From Verrucomicrobiota bacterium (GTDB taxonomy: Bacteria > Verrucomicrobiota > Verrucomicrobiia > CAIQCK01), in contig JACRJX010000039.1 of assembly GCA_016235595.1 (NCBI GenBank), positions 62,001-126,000 on the forward strand: a DNA stretch of 64,000 nt. Direction: 5' to 3'. Below, piece after piece: positions 26,355 to 34,969 of this stretch. The translations under genes and the position numbers were made by a program. The notes under the pieces were generated by a model. It did no database searches and had not been told where the DNA came from. It saw only the letters and a list, made by a program, of their open reading frames with translations. Position 1 is the first letter of the stretch, and every line of letters starts with the position of its first letter.

Positions 26355-27398
26355 ATGCTTACTGAAGACATCGTGCGCGAGGCGTTGAAGCAGGTGAAAT
26401 ATCCCGGCTTCACGCGGGACATCGTTTCCTTTGGCATCGTCAAACATGTCGCCATCAGCGGCAACGACGTGGCGGTAACAATGCAACTGCCCGCCGCCAA
26501 TCCGAAGTGCGGCGAGCAGATTCGCGCCGAGGCGGAGCAGGCGTTGCAGCGGCTGCCGGGAGTGGGCCGCGTGAATATCGAAATGGGCGCGCAGGCAACA
26601 TCTCATACCCCCGCCGCCCACAGCACCATCGAGAAGCGGCGCGTGCCAGGCGTGAAGAAGATCGTCGCGGTAGCCAGCGGCAAGGGCGGCGTCGGCAAAA
26701 GCACCGTGGCGGTGAACCTCGCCTGCGCGCTGGCGCAAACAGGCCTGAAGGTGGGGTTGATGGACTGCGACATCTACGGGCCGAGCGTGCCGCTGATGAT
26801 GAACGTCCGCGAGCGCCCCACGGCCAGTGACGACGAGCACATCAACCCACTGACGAACTTCGGTGTGAAGCTGATGAGCATCGGATTCCTCGTCGAGGCT
26901 GACGCGCCTGTGATCTGGCGCGGGCCGATGATCATGAAGGCCGTGCAACAGTTCATCCACAACGTGAATTGGGCGCCACTGGATGTGTTGATGGTAGACC
27001 TGCCGCCGGGCACGGGCGACGCACAGCTTTCACTGGCACAGGTAACCGAAGTGGACGGCGGCGTCATCGTGACCACGCCGCAGGACGCTTCGCTCGGCGT
27101 GGTACGCAAAGGCATCGGCATGTTCCAGAAGGTCAATGTGCCGATCATCGGCATCATCGAAAACATGAGCTACTTCGTCTGCACACATTGCAACACGCGC
27201 GCGGAAATCTTCGCACACGGCGGCGGCCGTCGCGAGGCAGAGCGGCAGAACGTGCCGTTCCTGGGTGAGGTGCCGATCTATCCCGAAATCCGCGTCGGCG
27301 GCGACACAGGCCAGCCCGTGGTGGTTTCCGCGCCGCAATCGCCCGCCGGCAAGGCGTTCATCGACATGGCCCGCCTGTTGGCGGAAAAAATCAAGTAG
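26355..27398 (+). CDS. mrp: Mrp/ApbC-family iron-sulfur carrier P-loop ATPase
   Basis: A 347-residue protein. Residues 1-80 form an MIP18/DUF59 domain (EALKQVKYPGFTRDIVSFG), followed by the deviant Walker A motif SGKGGVGKSTVAVNLA (109-116 is the P-loop), the Walker B-like LMVDLPPGTGDAQLS, and a CTHC motif (near residue 276) that is expected to bridge a 4Fe-4S cluster between two subunits. Known relatives load and transfer iron-sulfur clusters and are dimers. The start is not preceded by a Shine-Dalgarno sequence but by a T-run (CCCGGTTTTTTATG). Length and motifs are complete. Confidence 0.96.
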   Translation: MLTEDIVREALKQVKYPGFTRDIVSFGIVKHVAISGNDVAVTMQLPAANPKCGEQIRAEAEQALQRLPGVGRVNIEMGAQATSHTPAAHSTIEKRRVPGVKKIVAVASGKGGVGKSTVAVNLACALAQTGLKVGLMDCDIYGPSVPLMMNVRERPTASDDEHINPLTNFGVKLMSIGFLVEADAPVIWRGPMIMKAVQQFIHNVNWAPLDVLMVDLPPGTGDAQLSLAQVTEVDGGVIVTTPQDASLGVVRKGIGMFQKVNVPIIGIIENMSYFVCTHCNTRAEIFAHGGGRREAERQNVPFLGEVPIYPEIRVGGDTGQPVVVSAPQSPAGKAFIDMARLLAEKIK

Positions 27399-27424
27399 CG
27401 GCAGAAACGGAACGGTTTCGCCGC
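27398..27424. terminator. hairpin between convergent mrp and FAD oxidoreductase genes
   Basis: The segment GCGGC(A)GAAAC - GGAACG - GTTTCGCCGC folds into a 10-bp stem with one bulged A and a 6-base loop, starting at the last base of the mrp stop codon. No T-run follows on either strand, so it would be a weak or factor-assisted terminator. Downstream 76 bases to the next stop contain nothing else I can identify. Confidence 0.35.
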
Positions 27425-27500
27425 CGTCTCGAAACTCGACCAGACGACTCCGCTGCGTTCTTGCAGGCGGAGCAAACTGCCAGGCTCGCGCCTTGGCGAC

Positions 27501-30500
27501 TCACTTCAGCGTCGGCCTGATGCCGGGCTTCTGCTTCAGGATCGCTTGCGCGTGGCGGGCGTAGTGGCCGTGCAGGTCTTCGGCATACGCGCGCAGAGTT
27601 TTCTCGCCGAGGCCGCCGCAGTCGCCGCAACGATACAACGCGCGCGCCAGGAACAGCTCCCTCAACGCGGAACCGCGACCGGTGTTGTCCGTGCCGCTCG
27701 CCGGATTCTTGGCCAGCGCAGTGGTGATATTGGTGACTGCGTAGCCGCCGATGTCGGGCTTCTGCAACAATTCGGCCAGCGGCTTGGCGGCGGCCGGATC
27801 GGCGAGCGATTCGAGCGCGAGCGAAACGGCGCGGAAGTGTGAGAACTCACTGGCGGCGCTGAGCAGGCGGGCCTTCGCCACGATTGGCTCCAGCGCGCGC
27901 GGGTCTCGGCTGCGGCCGAGAGCTATGATGAGGCTGTCAAGCGGGCTGATGCTGGGACCGAACTGGCCCATCGCCTTGAACTGCCAGCCTTCGTCCCACG
28001 CGGCCGTCGCCGAGACTGCCTTGGCGAGCGCATCCGCACCGGCAGCGTCGCCGAGCATGGCGAGAACGTGGGCATAGACCAGCTTCGGCTTGTCCGAGCC
28101 GGCTTTCGCAAGCGCCTCGCGCAGCAGCGGCCGGGCAGTGTCCTGGTGCGCCAGCACCAGTTCGATGCCATGAAAATCGTTGGTGAGCTGCAAGACGACT
28201 TCGGCGATTTTCTCCTTCGGCAGCGGGAACGAGTCGGTTTCCGTCAACACCGATTCGGGAAGGTTGCCTTTCTTGATCAGGTTCCGCTGCAGCGCCTTGA
28301 TGTCAAGCGCGCGCGTGGCGCAGCCTCGCCTGGCAATCATCGCAGCGGCGACGCCGGCGGCATAGCCTTGGTTCTGCACGTCCGGCTGCATCCGGATCAA
28401 CGGGATCGCATCGCGGTGCGCGCTGACGCCGAGACCGGTGACAAGGATGCCGTCCAGCCCGCGCGGCAACAGGCAGCGATACGGCATGTGGACGAAAATA
28501 TCCTTCTTGTGCGGCGGTCGCAGCGTGAACATCGGATGGATCGTGTAGCCATGCGTGTCGTAGTTGCTCTTGGCAATGACCACCGTATCGGGGAATGTGC
28601 GGCACGCCCACTCATCCATCGGTGTGATGGTGAAGTCGCCGACGATCTGCCGCCGTTCGCGCGTGTCAATCAACTGTCCAAGATCGTAGGATGTCTTGAA
28701 CTTCTCCCGCGCCGCGACGAAGCAGCGCCAGATGTCCATGATGTCGGTTTCGTCCACGAAGGTGTAATCGGTGTTCGTATAACCGGGGCCGAGTTGGCGC
28801 GGCGGCAGGCCGGTGCCTTGCACAGCCACGTCGTCCTCGGCGGTGTACGTGCAAGTCGCGCCCGCGGAGGCGGCGATGTCGGCGTTGCCGGTCGAATCCA
28901 CCACCATTTTCGCAAGCACCACGCCGCGTCCCTGTGGCGTCGCAACCGTGACGCCCCGAACGCGGTTGTTCTCAACGAACGCGCCCGCGCCAAGCGCGCC
29001 GCACCAGATGTCCACGCCCGCCTTGCGCAGTTCGCGACGATACCACTCGCTCTTCCAATCGGCGTTCCAGGAATTCGATTTGAAGCGCGTATCCTTCGGT
29101 CCGATCGTTGCCAGGCCGGCGTCCACCTCGGCAGTGAAGCCGACACGGTTGCCGTGGTAGTAGCTGCAGATCAAGCCCACCGTGCCAACGCCGCCAAACG
29201 CGTGCAGATATTCGATGAGCAGTGTCTTGGCTCCCTGCCGACCCGCTGCGATGGCCGCCGGCGCGCCGCCAGTGCCACCGCCGACCACGACGACATCGTA
29301 TTCGCCGAGCACAGGCACGCCGCGCCGCTCCGCCGGCACGGTGCGGGCCTTGGCGGTGCGCGGGTTAAATTCTGCACCCACTTCGCGCGCGTCACCTTTG
29401 GCCTTGGCGGAAATTTCGCCGCCGGGGAGGCGGACGCCTTCGAGCTTCGGTTGGCTCTTGGCGCATGCGGCCGCCGCCTTGCCGATGCGCGCGCCGACAT
29501 CCATGAAATTCAGCGGACGCAACAGTTCGGCCGCCGCTTCGCGAGAGAGGTCGGCACAGCCGTTCAACACAAACAGCCGCTCGACCGCCGCAGGCCGGAA
29601 AGCATCGACCGAAACCTTGTCCGCGCCGGGCCACGCGCCGGTCTGAGGATCCTTGCCGCGGAATGAATCCGGTGGCACCAGGAACGGCGTCTCCGAGGCG
29701 TCGAGTTGTTCCTTCGTCCACGTCCGGTCGCGGGCAATCTGCTCGGCGGCTGCGAACGACTTGAAGCTGGTGTCCTTCATCGGCACCTGCAGCCGATATT
29801 CGTAGAGGGCGTGGCTCTCGCCTTTGCGGTCGGTGGCCGTTACCGGCGACTGGCGTTTGCACAACTCGATGTTCTTGCCGGCGCGCGGCTGGCCACCAAC
29901 GACGTTCTGGTTGAACGTCATCAGACCGCCGGGGAATTTCGTGAAGACCGCGTCGGTCATGCGCGCGATGGTGCCGCGCTCGGTGGCGTCAATGATTGTC
30001 TTCGCGACCACCACCTGCCGGCCAGAACGGTTGGCCATGACGATGCCCGCCGGGTAACCACTGCTGTCCTTGAGCAACTCGGTGGCGTAGCAGCCGTAGA
30101 GGAACGACACGCCCGCCTGCAGCAACGCCTGGTCCAGCGCGCGCTTCACCTGCATCGGCGTGACCAGTTGCGGACCGGTCGACGGCGCCTGTCGTTGCGT
30201 GCCGACAGGCTCGACAATGAACTCGCCGAGCAACATGCGCTTGGCACGCGAGGTCTTCCGCACGTCAAACTTCAGGAAGCGCGCCTTGACCTCGGCGGGC
30301 GCAAACATCGGCACTGCACGGTCCTCGGCGGTCCCGGCATCGAGGCTCTCGTTCTTGATGACGGCGACCTGCGTCCACTGCTTGCGGTCGTCGCTGGCGA
30401 AAACGGTGGCCTTGTCCACCTCAAAATCGCCGGAGCGCTGGTAAGCCAGAATGGCGACGGCTTGAAGGCTCTGCGGCTTGCCGAGGTCGAGCACAAAGGT

Positions 30501-31010
30501 GACATCGTCGTCGAACTGCACGCTTTCCCTGGAGGCGCTGCCGTATTTGCCATCACCGAGCAACGACGGCGGCGTCGTGTCCTTGTGAGCGCGGCTCATC
30601 GGTTTGTCAGCGGTGTACTTGAATGACAGACTGCGCATCGGCGGCGGCATTGCGCGCGGCGCGGGCTTAAACATCTCCTGCGCCAGTGCTGTCGCCGGCT
30701 TCTCGCCCGGCTCCAGCCAGAGCCGGTAGGAACCGCACAGGTCTTCACCAAGATAATGCCGTGGCGCGGCAAGAAAAACCTTCGCGCCGTTTTTCGCCGC
30801 CTCAACGGCCGCCGCGACCGCGCCGGAACTGCCGCCGACGACAACCACATCCACGTCGGCAACCACCGGCAGTGACCGCGCCGATTCGGGCACTTCCCTG
30901 GCGCAGAGCAAGCCGGCACCGATGCTCCACAGGCACAGCAACGCAAACGTCACGGCTTTGCCGGTGTGGTGGAAAGGGTGAAACCTTGGGGTGCAATGAT
31001 GAGATTTCAT
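27501..31010 (-). CDS. secreted double-headed FAD oxidoreductase with discoidin-like and HEAT-like regions
   Basis: A 1169-residue protein with an export segment (about residues 17-36). A first FAD_oxidored motif, DVDVVVVGGSSGAVAAA, lies at 53-69 with HYLGEDLCGSYRLW after it. Residues about 137-268 are beta-rich and resemble an F5/8 type C (discoidin) insertion (SVQFDDDVTFVLDLG, VTFVLDLGKPQSLQAVAI). A second complete Rossmann motif, EYDVVVVGGGTGGAPAAIAAG, begins near residue 570 with AFGGVGTVGLI. The last 200 residues contain HEAT-like helices (LLREALAKAGSDKPKLVYAHVL). The fused pattern is known in Verrucomicrobia, but the substrate is unknown. A TTGACA-17-GATAAA promoter lies directly before the ATG with an 8-base space, so the mRNA may be leaderless. 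Confidence 0.9.
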   Translation of the reverse strand: MKSHHCTPRFHPFHHTGKAVTFALLCLWSIGAGLLCAREVPESARSLPVVADVDVVVVGGSSGAVAAAVEAAKNGAKVFLAAPRHYLGEDLCGSYRLWLEPGEKPATALAQEMFKPAPRAMPPPMRSLSFKYTADKPMSRAHKDTTPPSLLGDGKYGSASRESVQFDDDVTFVLDLGKPQSLQAVAILAYQRSGDFEVDKATVFASDDRKQWTQVAVIKNESLDAGTAEDRAVPMFAPAEVKARFLKFDVRKTSRAKRMLLGEFIVEPVGTQRQAPSTGPQLVTPMQVKRALDQALLQAGVSFLYGCYATELLKDSSGYPAGIVMANRSGRQVVVAKTIIDATERGTIARMTDAVFTKFPGGLMTFNQNVVGGQPRAGKNIELCKRQSPVTATDRKGESHALYEYRLQVPMKDTSFKSFAAAEQIARDRTWTKEQLDASETPFLVPPDSFRGKDPQTGAWPGADKVSVDAFRPAAVERLFVLNGCADLSREAAAELLRPLNFMDVGARIGKAAAACAKSQPKLEGVRLPGGEISAKAKGDAREVGAEFNPRTAKARTVPAERRGVPVLGEYDVVVVGGGTGGAPAAIAAGRQGAKTLLIEYLHAFGGVGTVGLICSYYHGNRVGFTAEVDAGLATIGPKDTRFKSNSWNADWKSEWYRRELRKAGVDIWCGALGAGAFVENNRVRGVTVATPQGRGVVLAKMVVDSTGNADIAASAGATCTYTAEDDVAVQGTGLPPRQLGPGYTNTDYTFVDETDIMDIWRCFVAAREKFKTSYDLGQLIDTRERRQIVGDFTITPMDEWACRTFPDTVVIAKSNYDTHGYTIHPMFTLRPPHKKDIFVHMPYRCLLPRGLDGILVTGLGVSAHRDAIPLIRMQPDVQNQGYAAGVAAAMIARRGCATRALDIKALQRNLIKKGNLPESVLTETDSFPLPKEKIAEVVLQLTNDFHGIELVLAHQDTARPLLREALAKAGSDKPKLVYAHVLAMLGDAAGADALAKAVSATAAWDEGWQFKAMGQFGPSISPLDSLIIALGRSRDPRALEPIVAKARLLSAASEFSHFRAVSLALESLADPAAAKPLAELLQKPDIGGYAVTNITTALAKNPASGTDNTGRGSALRELFLARALYRCGDCGGLGEKTLRAYAEDLHGHYARHAQAILKQKPGIRPTLK

Positions 31011-31018
31011 TAGTGCGA

Positions 31019-31047
31019 TTTATCCTCACTTCAGGCGGCCTTGTCAA
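31019..31047 (-). promoter_or_regulatory. strong sigma70-type promoter with near-zero leader (FAD oxidoreductase)
   Basis: On the minus strand, TTGACA (31042-31047) and GATAAA (31019-31024) are spaced by exactly 17 bases. The ATG of the 27501-31010 gene follows 8 bases after the -10 with no ribosome-binding site. The -35 is a perfect consensus match, making this the best promoter candidate in the window. Confidence 0.6.
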
Positions 31048-31089
31048 CCCCGTGAACCAGCGGCGGCGATTGGGGGAGCGTTTTTTGAA

Positions 31090-31118
31090 TAGACATGAGG
31101 CGGGCGACGTCGTATGAA
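31090..31118 (+). promoter_or_regulatory. candidate promoter for the 31143 gene
   Basis: TAGACA (31090-31095) and TATGAA (31113-31118) are 17 bases apart on the plus strand; the ATG at 31143 is 24 bases downstream. It lies back-to-back with the promoter at 31019-31047, so the 132-base divergent region carries one promoter in each direction. Confidence 0.35.
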
Positions 31119-31142
31119 ACGGCCCGAATTGGAATGACGCTT

Positions 31143-31628
31143 ATGAAATATTTGAAATTGACTGCTGGAATAATGGTTCTCGCGCTGGGCTTGATGGCAA
31201 CCGATGCGACGGCTGCGGGCGGGAAGAAAGATCCGTTTGCTATCAAAGTCGAGAGTCCGTTCAAAGGAGTCGTATCGAATGTGAGTTCGGCCAGCGTGAC
31301 TGTGAAGGGCGAAGTCCAATTGGCGAACCCGGACAAGACCAACACCAGTTCGAAGAGCAAGCCGATCCTTCAAAACATTCGTTTCTCCATCAAGGGCACG
31401 AAACTCACTCGTGATGGCAAGCCATGCGAAATGAAGGACGCCCAGAAGGGTGACTCGGTTACGGTGGAATTCACGACCAAGGAAGGCAGCGATAAACGCG
31501 TCGCTTCCGATATCCGTTTCTCCAGCAAGGGATCCGCTGCCGACACTGAAACGAAGCCCGAGAAGCAAGAAGCAAAGCCTGAGAAGCAGGAAAAGAAGTC
31601 CGAGAAGCAGGAAAAAGAGAAGAAGTAG
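31143..31628 (+). CDS. secreted protein with KxEKQE repeat tail
   Basis: A 161-residue protein. I chose ATG 31143 (MKYLKLTAGIMVLALGLMATDATA) as it begins a clean signal peptide; ATG 31134 is three codons upstream. The central 100 residues are beta-rich (FKGVVSNVSSASVTVKGEVQ, NIRFSIKGTKLTRDG, GDSVTVEFTTKEG) and resemble an OB-fold or DUF5666-like module. The last 28 residues consist of the seven-residue units KPEKQEA, KPEKQEK and KSEKQEK, highly charged and probably a flexible or helical tail. No cysteine pair suggests a disulfide. I do not recognise a specific family. It is expected to be periplasmic or extracellular. Confidence 0.8.
   Translation: MKYLKLTAGIMVLALGLMATDATAAGGKKDPFAIKVESPFKGVVSNVSSASVTVKGEVQLANPDKTNTSSKSKPILQNIRFSIKGTKLTRDGKPCEMKDAQKGDSVTVEFTTKEGSDKRVASDIRFSSKGSAADTETKPEKQEAKPEKQEKKSEKQEKEKK
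31554..31625 (+). repeat. imperfect 21-base tandem repeat encoding KxEKQEx
   Basis: About three and a half tandem copies of a 21-base unit (AAGcccGAGAAGCAaGAAgca-like) at the 3' end of the 31143-31628 gene. The units keep the reading frame and vary mainly at third codon positions, so protein-level conservation appears to be maintained. The copy number could vary between strains. Confidence 0.7.
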
Positions 31629-31672
31629 TCCGCGCCGGTCCCGCGCCAAGCGCGTGCCGCTGTTGAGACGCT

Positions 31673-31698
31673 GACGGGCACTGAATGAGTGCCTCGTC
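31673..31698. terminator. hairpin downstream of the KxEKQE-repeat gene
   Basis: GACGGGCACT - GAATG - AGTGCC(T)CGTC forms a 10-bp stem with one bulged T, 45 bases after the stop and before the convergent YjbQ gene. It lacks a clear T-run on either strand (AATAAG follows). The rest of the 134-base gap shows no gene. Confidence 0.4.
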
Positions 31699-31762
31699 AA
31701 TAAGGGTTCATCATGACCTTCGGATGGCGTGCTCTGCCCATCTCAATCCTCGGGCGGACAGG

Positions 31763-32155
31763 TCAGCCCACGCGCAGCCAGAGCCGCCGCGAGCGCGGGC
31801 CGTCGAACTCGCAGAAGTAAACCGCCTGCCATGTGCCGAGCGCCAGGTCGCCGTTGTGGATGAGAACCTGAGCGGAGTTGCCCACCAGCGACGCTTTCAC
31901 GTGCGCGGCGGTGTTGCCTTCGGCGTGACGGTAATCGCGCGATTGCCATGGCACGGCGCGCTCCAGCGCCAGCAAGAGGTCATGAACTACATCGGGGTCG
32001 GCGTTTTCCTGAATCGTAATACCGGCGGTAGTATGCGGCACGAACAGCGTCACAACGCCGTCGCGGACGCCAGCGGTGCGCACCTCGCGGCGGACCAGAT
32101 CGGTTATATCCACCAGTTCGTCGCGCGCGTGAGTGGTAATAGTAATCTCCTTCAT
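31763..32155 (-). CDS. YjbQ (UPF0047) family protein
   Basis: A 130-residue protein, normal length for the YjbQ family. Conserved motifs are VTLFVPHTTAGITIQENADPDV, SRDYRHAEGNTAAHVKASLVG and LGTWQAVYFCEFDGPRSR. The family forms a trimeric beta-barrel with conserved histidines; some members show thiamine-phosphate synthase-like activity that is weak and of uncertain physiological value. There is no signal peptide, so it is cytoplasmic. The ATG follows an extended -10 (TGC TAGAAT) by 8 bases with no Shine-Dalgarno sequence. The gene is divergent from the large glycosidase at 32257. Confidence 0.95.
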   Translation of the reverse strand: MKEITITTHARDELVDITDLVRREVRTAGVRDGVVTLFVPHTTAGITIQENADPDVVHDLLLALERAVPWQSRDYRHAEGNTAAHVKASLVGNSAQVLIHNGDLALGTWQAVYFCEFDGPRSRRLWLRVG

Positions 32156-32163
32156 CAGCCGGG

Positions 32164-32172
32164 ATTCTAGCA
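32164..32172 (-). promoter_or_regulatory. extended -10 element for yjbQ
   Basis: On the minus strand TGC TAGAAT ends 8 bases before the ATG of yjbQ (same spacing as for thyX and for the FAD oxidoreductase at 27501). No ribosome-binding site intervenes. Confidence 0.5.
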
Positions 32173-32256
32173 GACTGGCGGGCGCGGCGGAAGCTGGCGC
32201 GTGCGTGACTCGGCTGCCGCATGGGTGTTATAACCTCAACGGTTTGGCAACCGACT

Positions 32257-34956
32257 ATGAGATATTTCATCGCGCTGATGATGGCTGCGGCAACAAGCTT
32301 CTGTTGCGCCGCAGGCACCGAACTCGTTCACAACGGATCGTTCGAGCAACCTGGCAAGTCCGGCGACACTCCTGACGGTTGGGCCGCCTCCGGCAACCGC
32401 AGTATCCAACAGCGATTAACACTCGACAAGGGCCACGATGGCCGGCGTTGCGCAAAGCTTGAATGCACCGCCTTCAGCGGCGATGGGCCGGCTCACCATG
32501 CGATGATCTGCCAGACGGGCCGTATCGCTGTACGCCGCGGACAGTGGTACCGGCTGGAGTTTTGGGCGAAGAGCGAGGGCATCAAATACAGTCTCGTCGA
32601 TGCCGGGTTGACCAACACGAAGCCATGGGAGAACGCCGGGTTGGAGGAAGCCTTCACCGTGTCCCCGAAATGGCAGCGGTTCGAGTTTCTGTTCCAAGCC
32701 AAGGACGACGTGCCCGCTGCCACGAGCCGGCTGCAGTTCTGGTTCAGAAGCGCTGGCACACTCTGGCTTGACGACGTTTCCCTCACCGAGTCGGCAACCG
32801 GCCAGGAATGGCTTCCGCAGATCGCAACCGATGGCGTGAAAAATTTCGTGCCGAATAGCAGCTTCGAGTGTGGCGGCGCGAACTGGGGCAGCTACACCTA
32901 TGGCCTCAGCGGCTGGATGGGAAACCTCTACCGACTCGAAGGCGACGTGGACGGCGCTGTCGCCCGCCATGGCGGCCACAGTCTCAAGATCGCACTCGCG
33001 CCCAAAACACTGCCAATGTTCTGGTTCGACTACTACGAGCCGATCCAACAACCCGTCCGGCGCGTGCTCGCCGCCAACCGCGGCTGGTTCCGCGTGACGC
33101 CCAAGGAAAAACTGACGCTGTCTGCGTTCATGCGAGCGGACAGTGACGGTGTGATTGCACAACTCGCCGCCGTCGAGGCGCCCAACCGCACGCTGCGGCA
33201 GGCAGTGACTGTCGGCAGGGAGTGGAAACGGTTCGAGTTCACCTTCGCGCCGCGCCAGCCGTTCATCTTCATCGCCGCCGGCCTCGACCTCGACGAATCC
33301 AAACGCGATGCCGCGACGCTCTGGCTCGACGGAATCCAGCTTGAACGCGGCGACCACGCCACCGACTACGCGCCGCGCGCGCCAGTAGAATCGTTCATTG
33401 AAACCGCCGCGCCGGGCAATACATTCACCCAACCCGCCGAGGGTGCGACGGTGATCGTCCGCGCATGCAACGACAGCGATCGCGAGCAAACGGTTCGCGG
33501 CAAACTCTTGGTGACGGACTTCTTCGATAAAACGGCGGTCGAGAACCAGCCGGCCGTCACGGTGCCGGCGCACTCCAGCACCAGCGTGCCGATGCGTGGC
33601 CTCTGCAAAGGCCGTCAAGGTTTCTTCCGCGCAACGTGGACCACAGACATGGCGCCGCAGTCGCTTCGCGTGGCGATCATCGAGCCGACTCCAAAGGACG
33701 CGAAGGACTCGCCGCTGGCGTTCAACCACGCCTATCCGTGGCAGTTCCTCGTAAAGCTTGCGCGGCAGGCGGGCATCGTCTGGTGGCGCGACTGGTCGGC
33801 CAAGTGGCAAACCTGCGAGCCGGAGAAAGGCCGGCCGGACTGGAGCGTCGCCGACGCACAGATCAATCGCGTGCTCGAACTCGACAGCGAGGTGGATGTG
33901 ATGATTCCGTTCCCCTCGACGCTCTGGAACGCAACGGCGGACCCGGAAAAGGTCGCGAAGGAAGCCGGCAAGAACAGCTATCTCAAGGCGCGGCTGCCCG
34001 TGTCCTTCGCACCGAAGGACGTGGAGGATTTTGGCCGGTTCGCCGCTGACGTGGTGAAGCACTACCGCGCCGCGAAACCGCGTCCCGTGACCACCTATCA
34101 ATTGCTCAACGAGTCGGTCTATACCAGCTACTCACTGTCGCAACGGTTCGGCTACACGGTGAACGATTACATCCGGCACGCCAGCATTGCGTACCGGGCG
34201 ATGAAGGCCGCCGACCCGAAGTGCCGCGTTGTCGCCGGCTGCGGCGCGAACCCGGCATCCACACTCACACGCGAATTCATCGAGAAAGGTGGCCTGGAGT
34301 TCGCCGACGTGTTCGACGTCCACATGTATGACCCGACCGTGCCCGCTGAAACCTACGAGGAGACTTTCAGCAAGCTCGAAGAACTCATGCGCGCTCACGG
34401 CGGCCCCAAGCCCATCTGGATGACCGAGTGGGGTTGTTATGCCGACGACGATCCGCCGTCGGTGCCGTGGCTGGCTGGCGATTCGTCGATGAACCGTTGC
34501 CGCTGGCCCAGCGAGCGCGCCGCGACCGAACATATCGTGAAGTTCACCGCCGTGACCTTCGCCCATGGGATGCGGAAGATATTCTTCCACGCCGGCACCT
34601 GTGGCTCGATCAACGGTTCCGACGCCGGAGGCGTGCTCTTTGAATACGGCGGTGCGCCGCGCAAGATGTTGCCCGGCATTGCCGCGCTCACGCGCCTGCT
34701 CGGCGTGCCGGACAGGTGCGTCAATAGAATCATTCGCGACGACCTGCACGCCTATGTCTTTCAATCGAAGGGCCATGCCGTCGCCATCGCATGGTGCGGA
34801 GAACATCACCGTCGACCGCTGGCGTTGGCCAAGGACGTGCGCGCCTGCGACATCATGGGCAACACACTGCCGCCAGACAACGCAGCGCTGAGTGAATCGC
34901 CGGTTTATCTGGTTGGCGCAACTGCCGGCGTTGTCGAGCAGTCGTTGCCGCGCTAA
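32257..34956 (+). CDS. secreted clan-A glycoside hydrolase with two CBM-like domains
   Basis: ATG 32257 is chosen over an upstream GTG/ATG because it begins the signal peptide MRYFIALMMAAATSFCCA. The 899-residue protein then has a first CBM4/9-like jelly-roll (TELVHNGSFEQPGKSGDTPDGW to about residue 190), a second one (VPNSSFECGGANWGSYTYG, about 200-390), an Ig-like region, and a TIM barrel from about 495. The barrel carries TYQLLNESVYTSY (probable acid/base Glu) and KPIWMTEWGCYADDD (probable nucleophile Glu), typical of clan A families such as GH39 or GH5. The family and substrate cannot be fixed by eye. A TATAAC-like -10 lies 22 bases before the start. An esterase gene follows after 13 bases. 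Confidence 0.85.
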   Translation: MRYFIALMMAAATSFCCAAGTELVHNGSFEQPGKSGDTPDGWAASGNRSIQQRLTLDKGHDGRRCAKLECTAFSGDGPAHHAMICQTGRIAVRRGQWYRLEFWAKSEGIKYSLVDAGLTNTKPWENAGLEEAFTVSPKWQRFEFLFQAKDDVPAATSRLQFWFRSAGTLWLDDVSLTESATGQEWLPQIATDGVKNFVPNSSFECGGANWGSYTYGLSGWMGNLYRLEGDVDGAVARHGGHSLKIALAPKTLPMFWFDYYEPIQQPVRRVLAANRGWFRVTPKEKLTLSAFMRADSDGVIAQLAAVEAPNRTLRQAVTVGREWKRFEFTFAPRQPFIFIAAGLDLDESKRDAATLWLDGIQLERGDHATDYAPRAPVESFIETAAPGNTFTQPAEGATVIVRACNDSDREQTVRGKLLVTDFFDKTAVENQPAVTVPAHSSTSVPMRGLCKGRQGFFRATWTTDMAPQSLRVAIIEPTPKDAKDSPLAFNHAYPWQFLVKLARQAGIVWWRDWSAKWQTCEPEKGRPDWSVADAQINRVLELDSEVDVMIPFPSTLWNATADPEKVAKEAGKNSYLKARLPVSFAPKDVEDFGRFAADVVKHYRAAKPRPVTTYQLLNESVYTSYSLSQRFGYTVNDYIRHASIAYRAMKAADPKCRVVAGCGANPASTLTREFIEKGGLEFADVFDVHMYDPTVPAETYEETFSKLEELMRAHGGPKPIWMTEWGCYADDDPPSVPWLAGDSSMNRCRWPSERAATEHIVKFTAVTFAHGMRKIFFHAGTCGSINGSDAGGVLFEYGGAPRKMLPGIAALTRLLGVPDRCVNRIIRDDLHAYVFQSKGHAVAIAWCGEHHRRPLALAKDVRACDIMGNTLPPDNAALSESPVYLVGATAGVVEQSLPR

Positions 34957-34969
34957 TTGGAGGAGAAAG

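Noticed and set aside
28068-29666. Plus-strand open frame of about 530 residues opposite the double-headed FAD oxidoreductase
   Set aside because: It overlaps the second FAD motif on the other strand and shows low-complexity Arg/Gly/Val-type sequence with no family resemblance.
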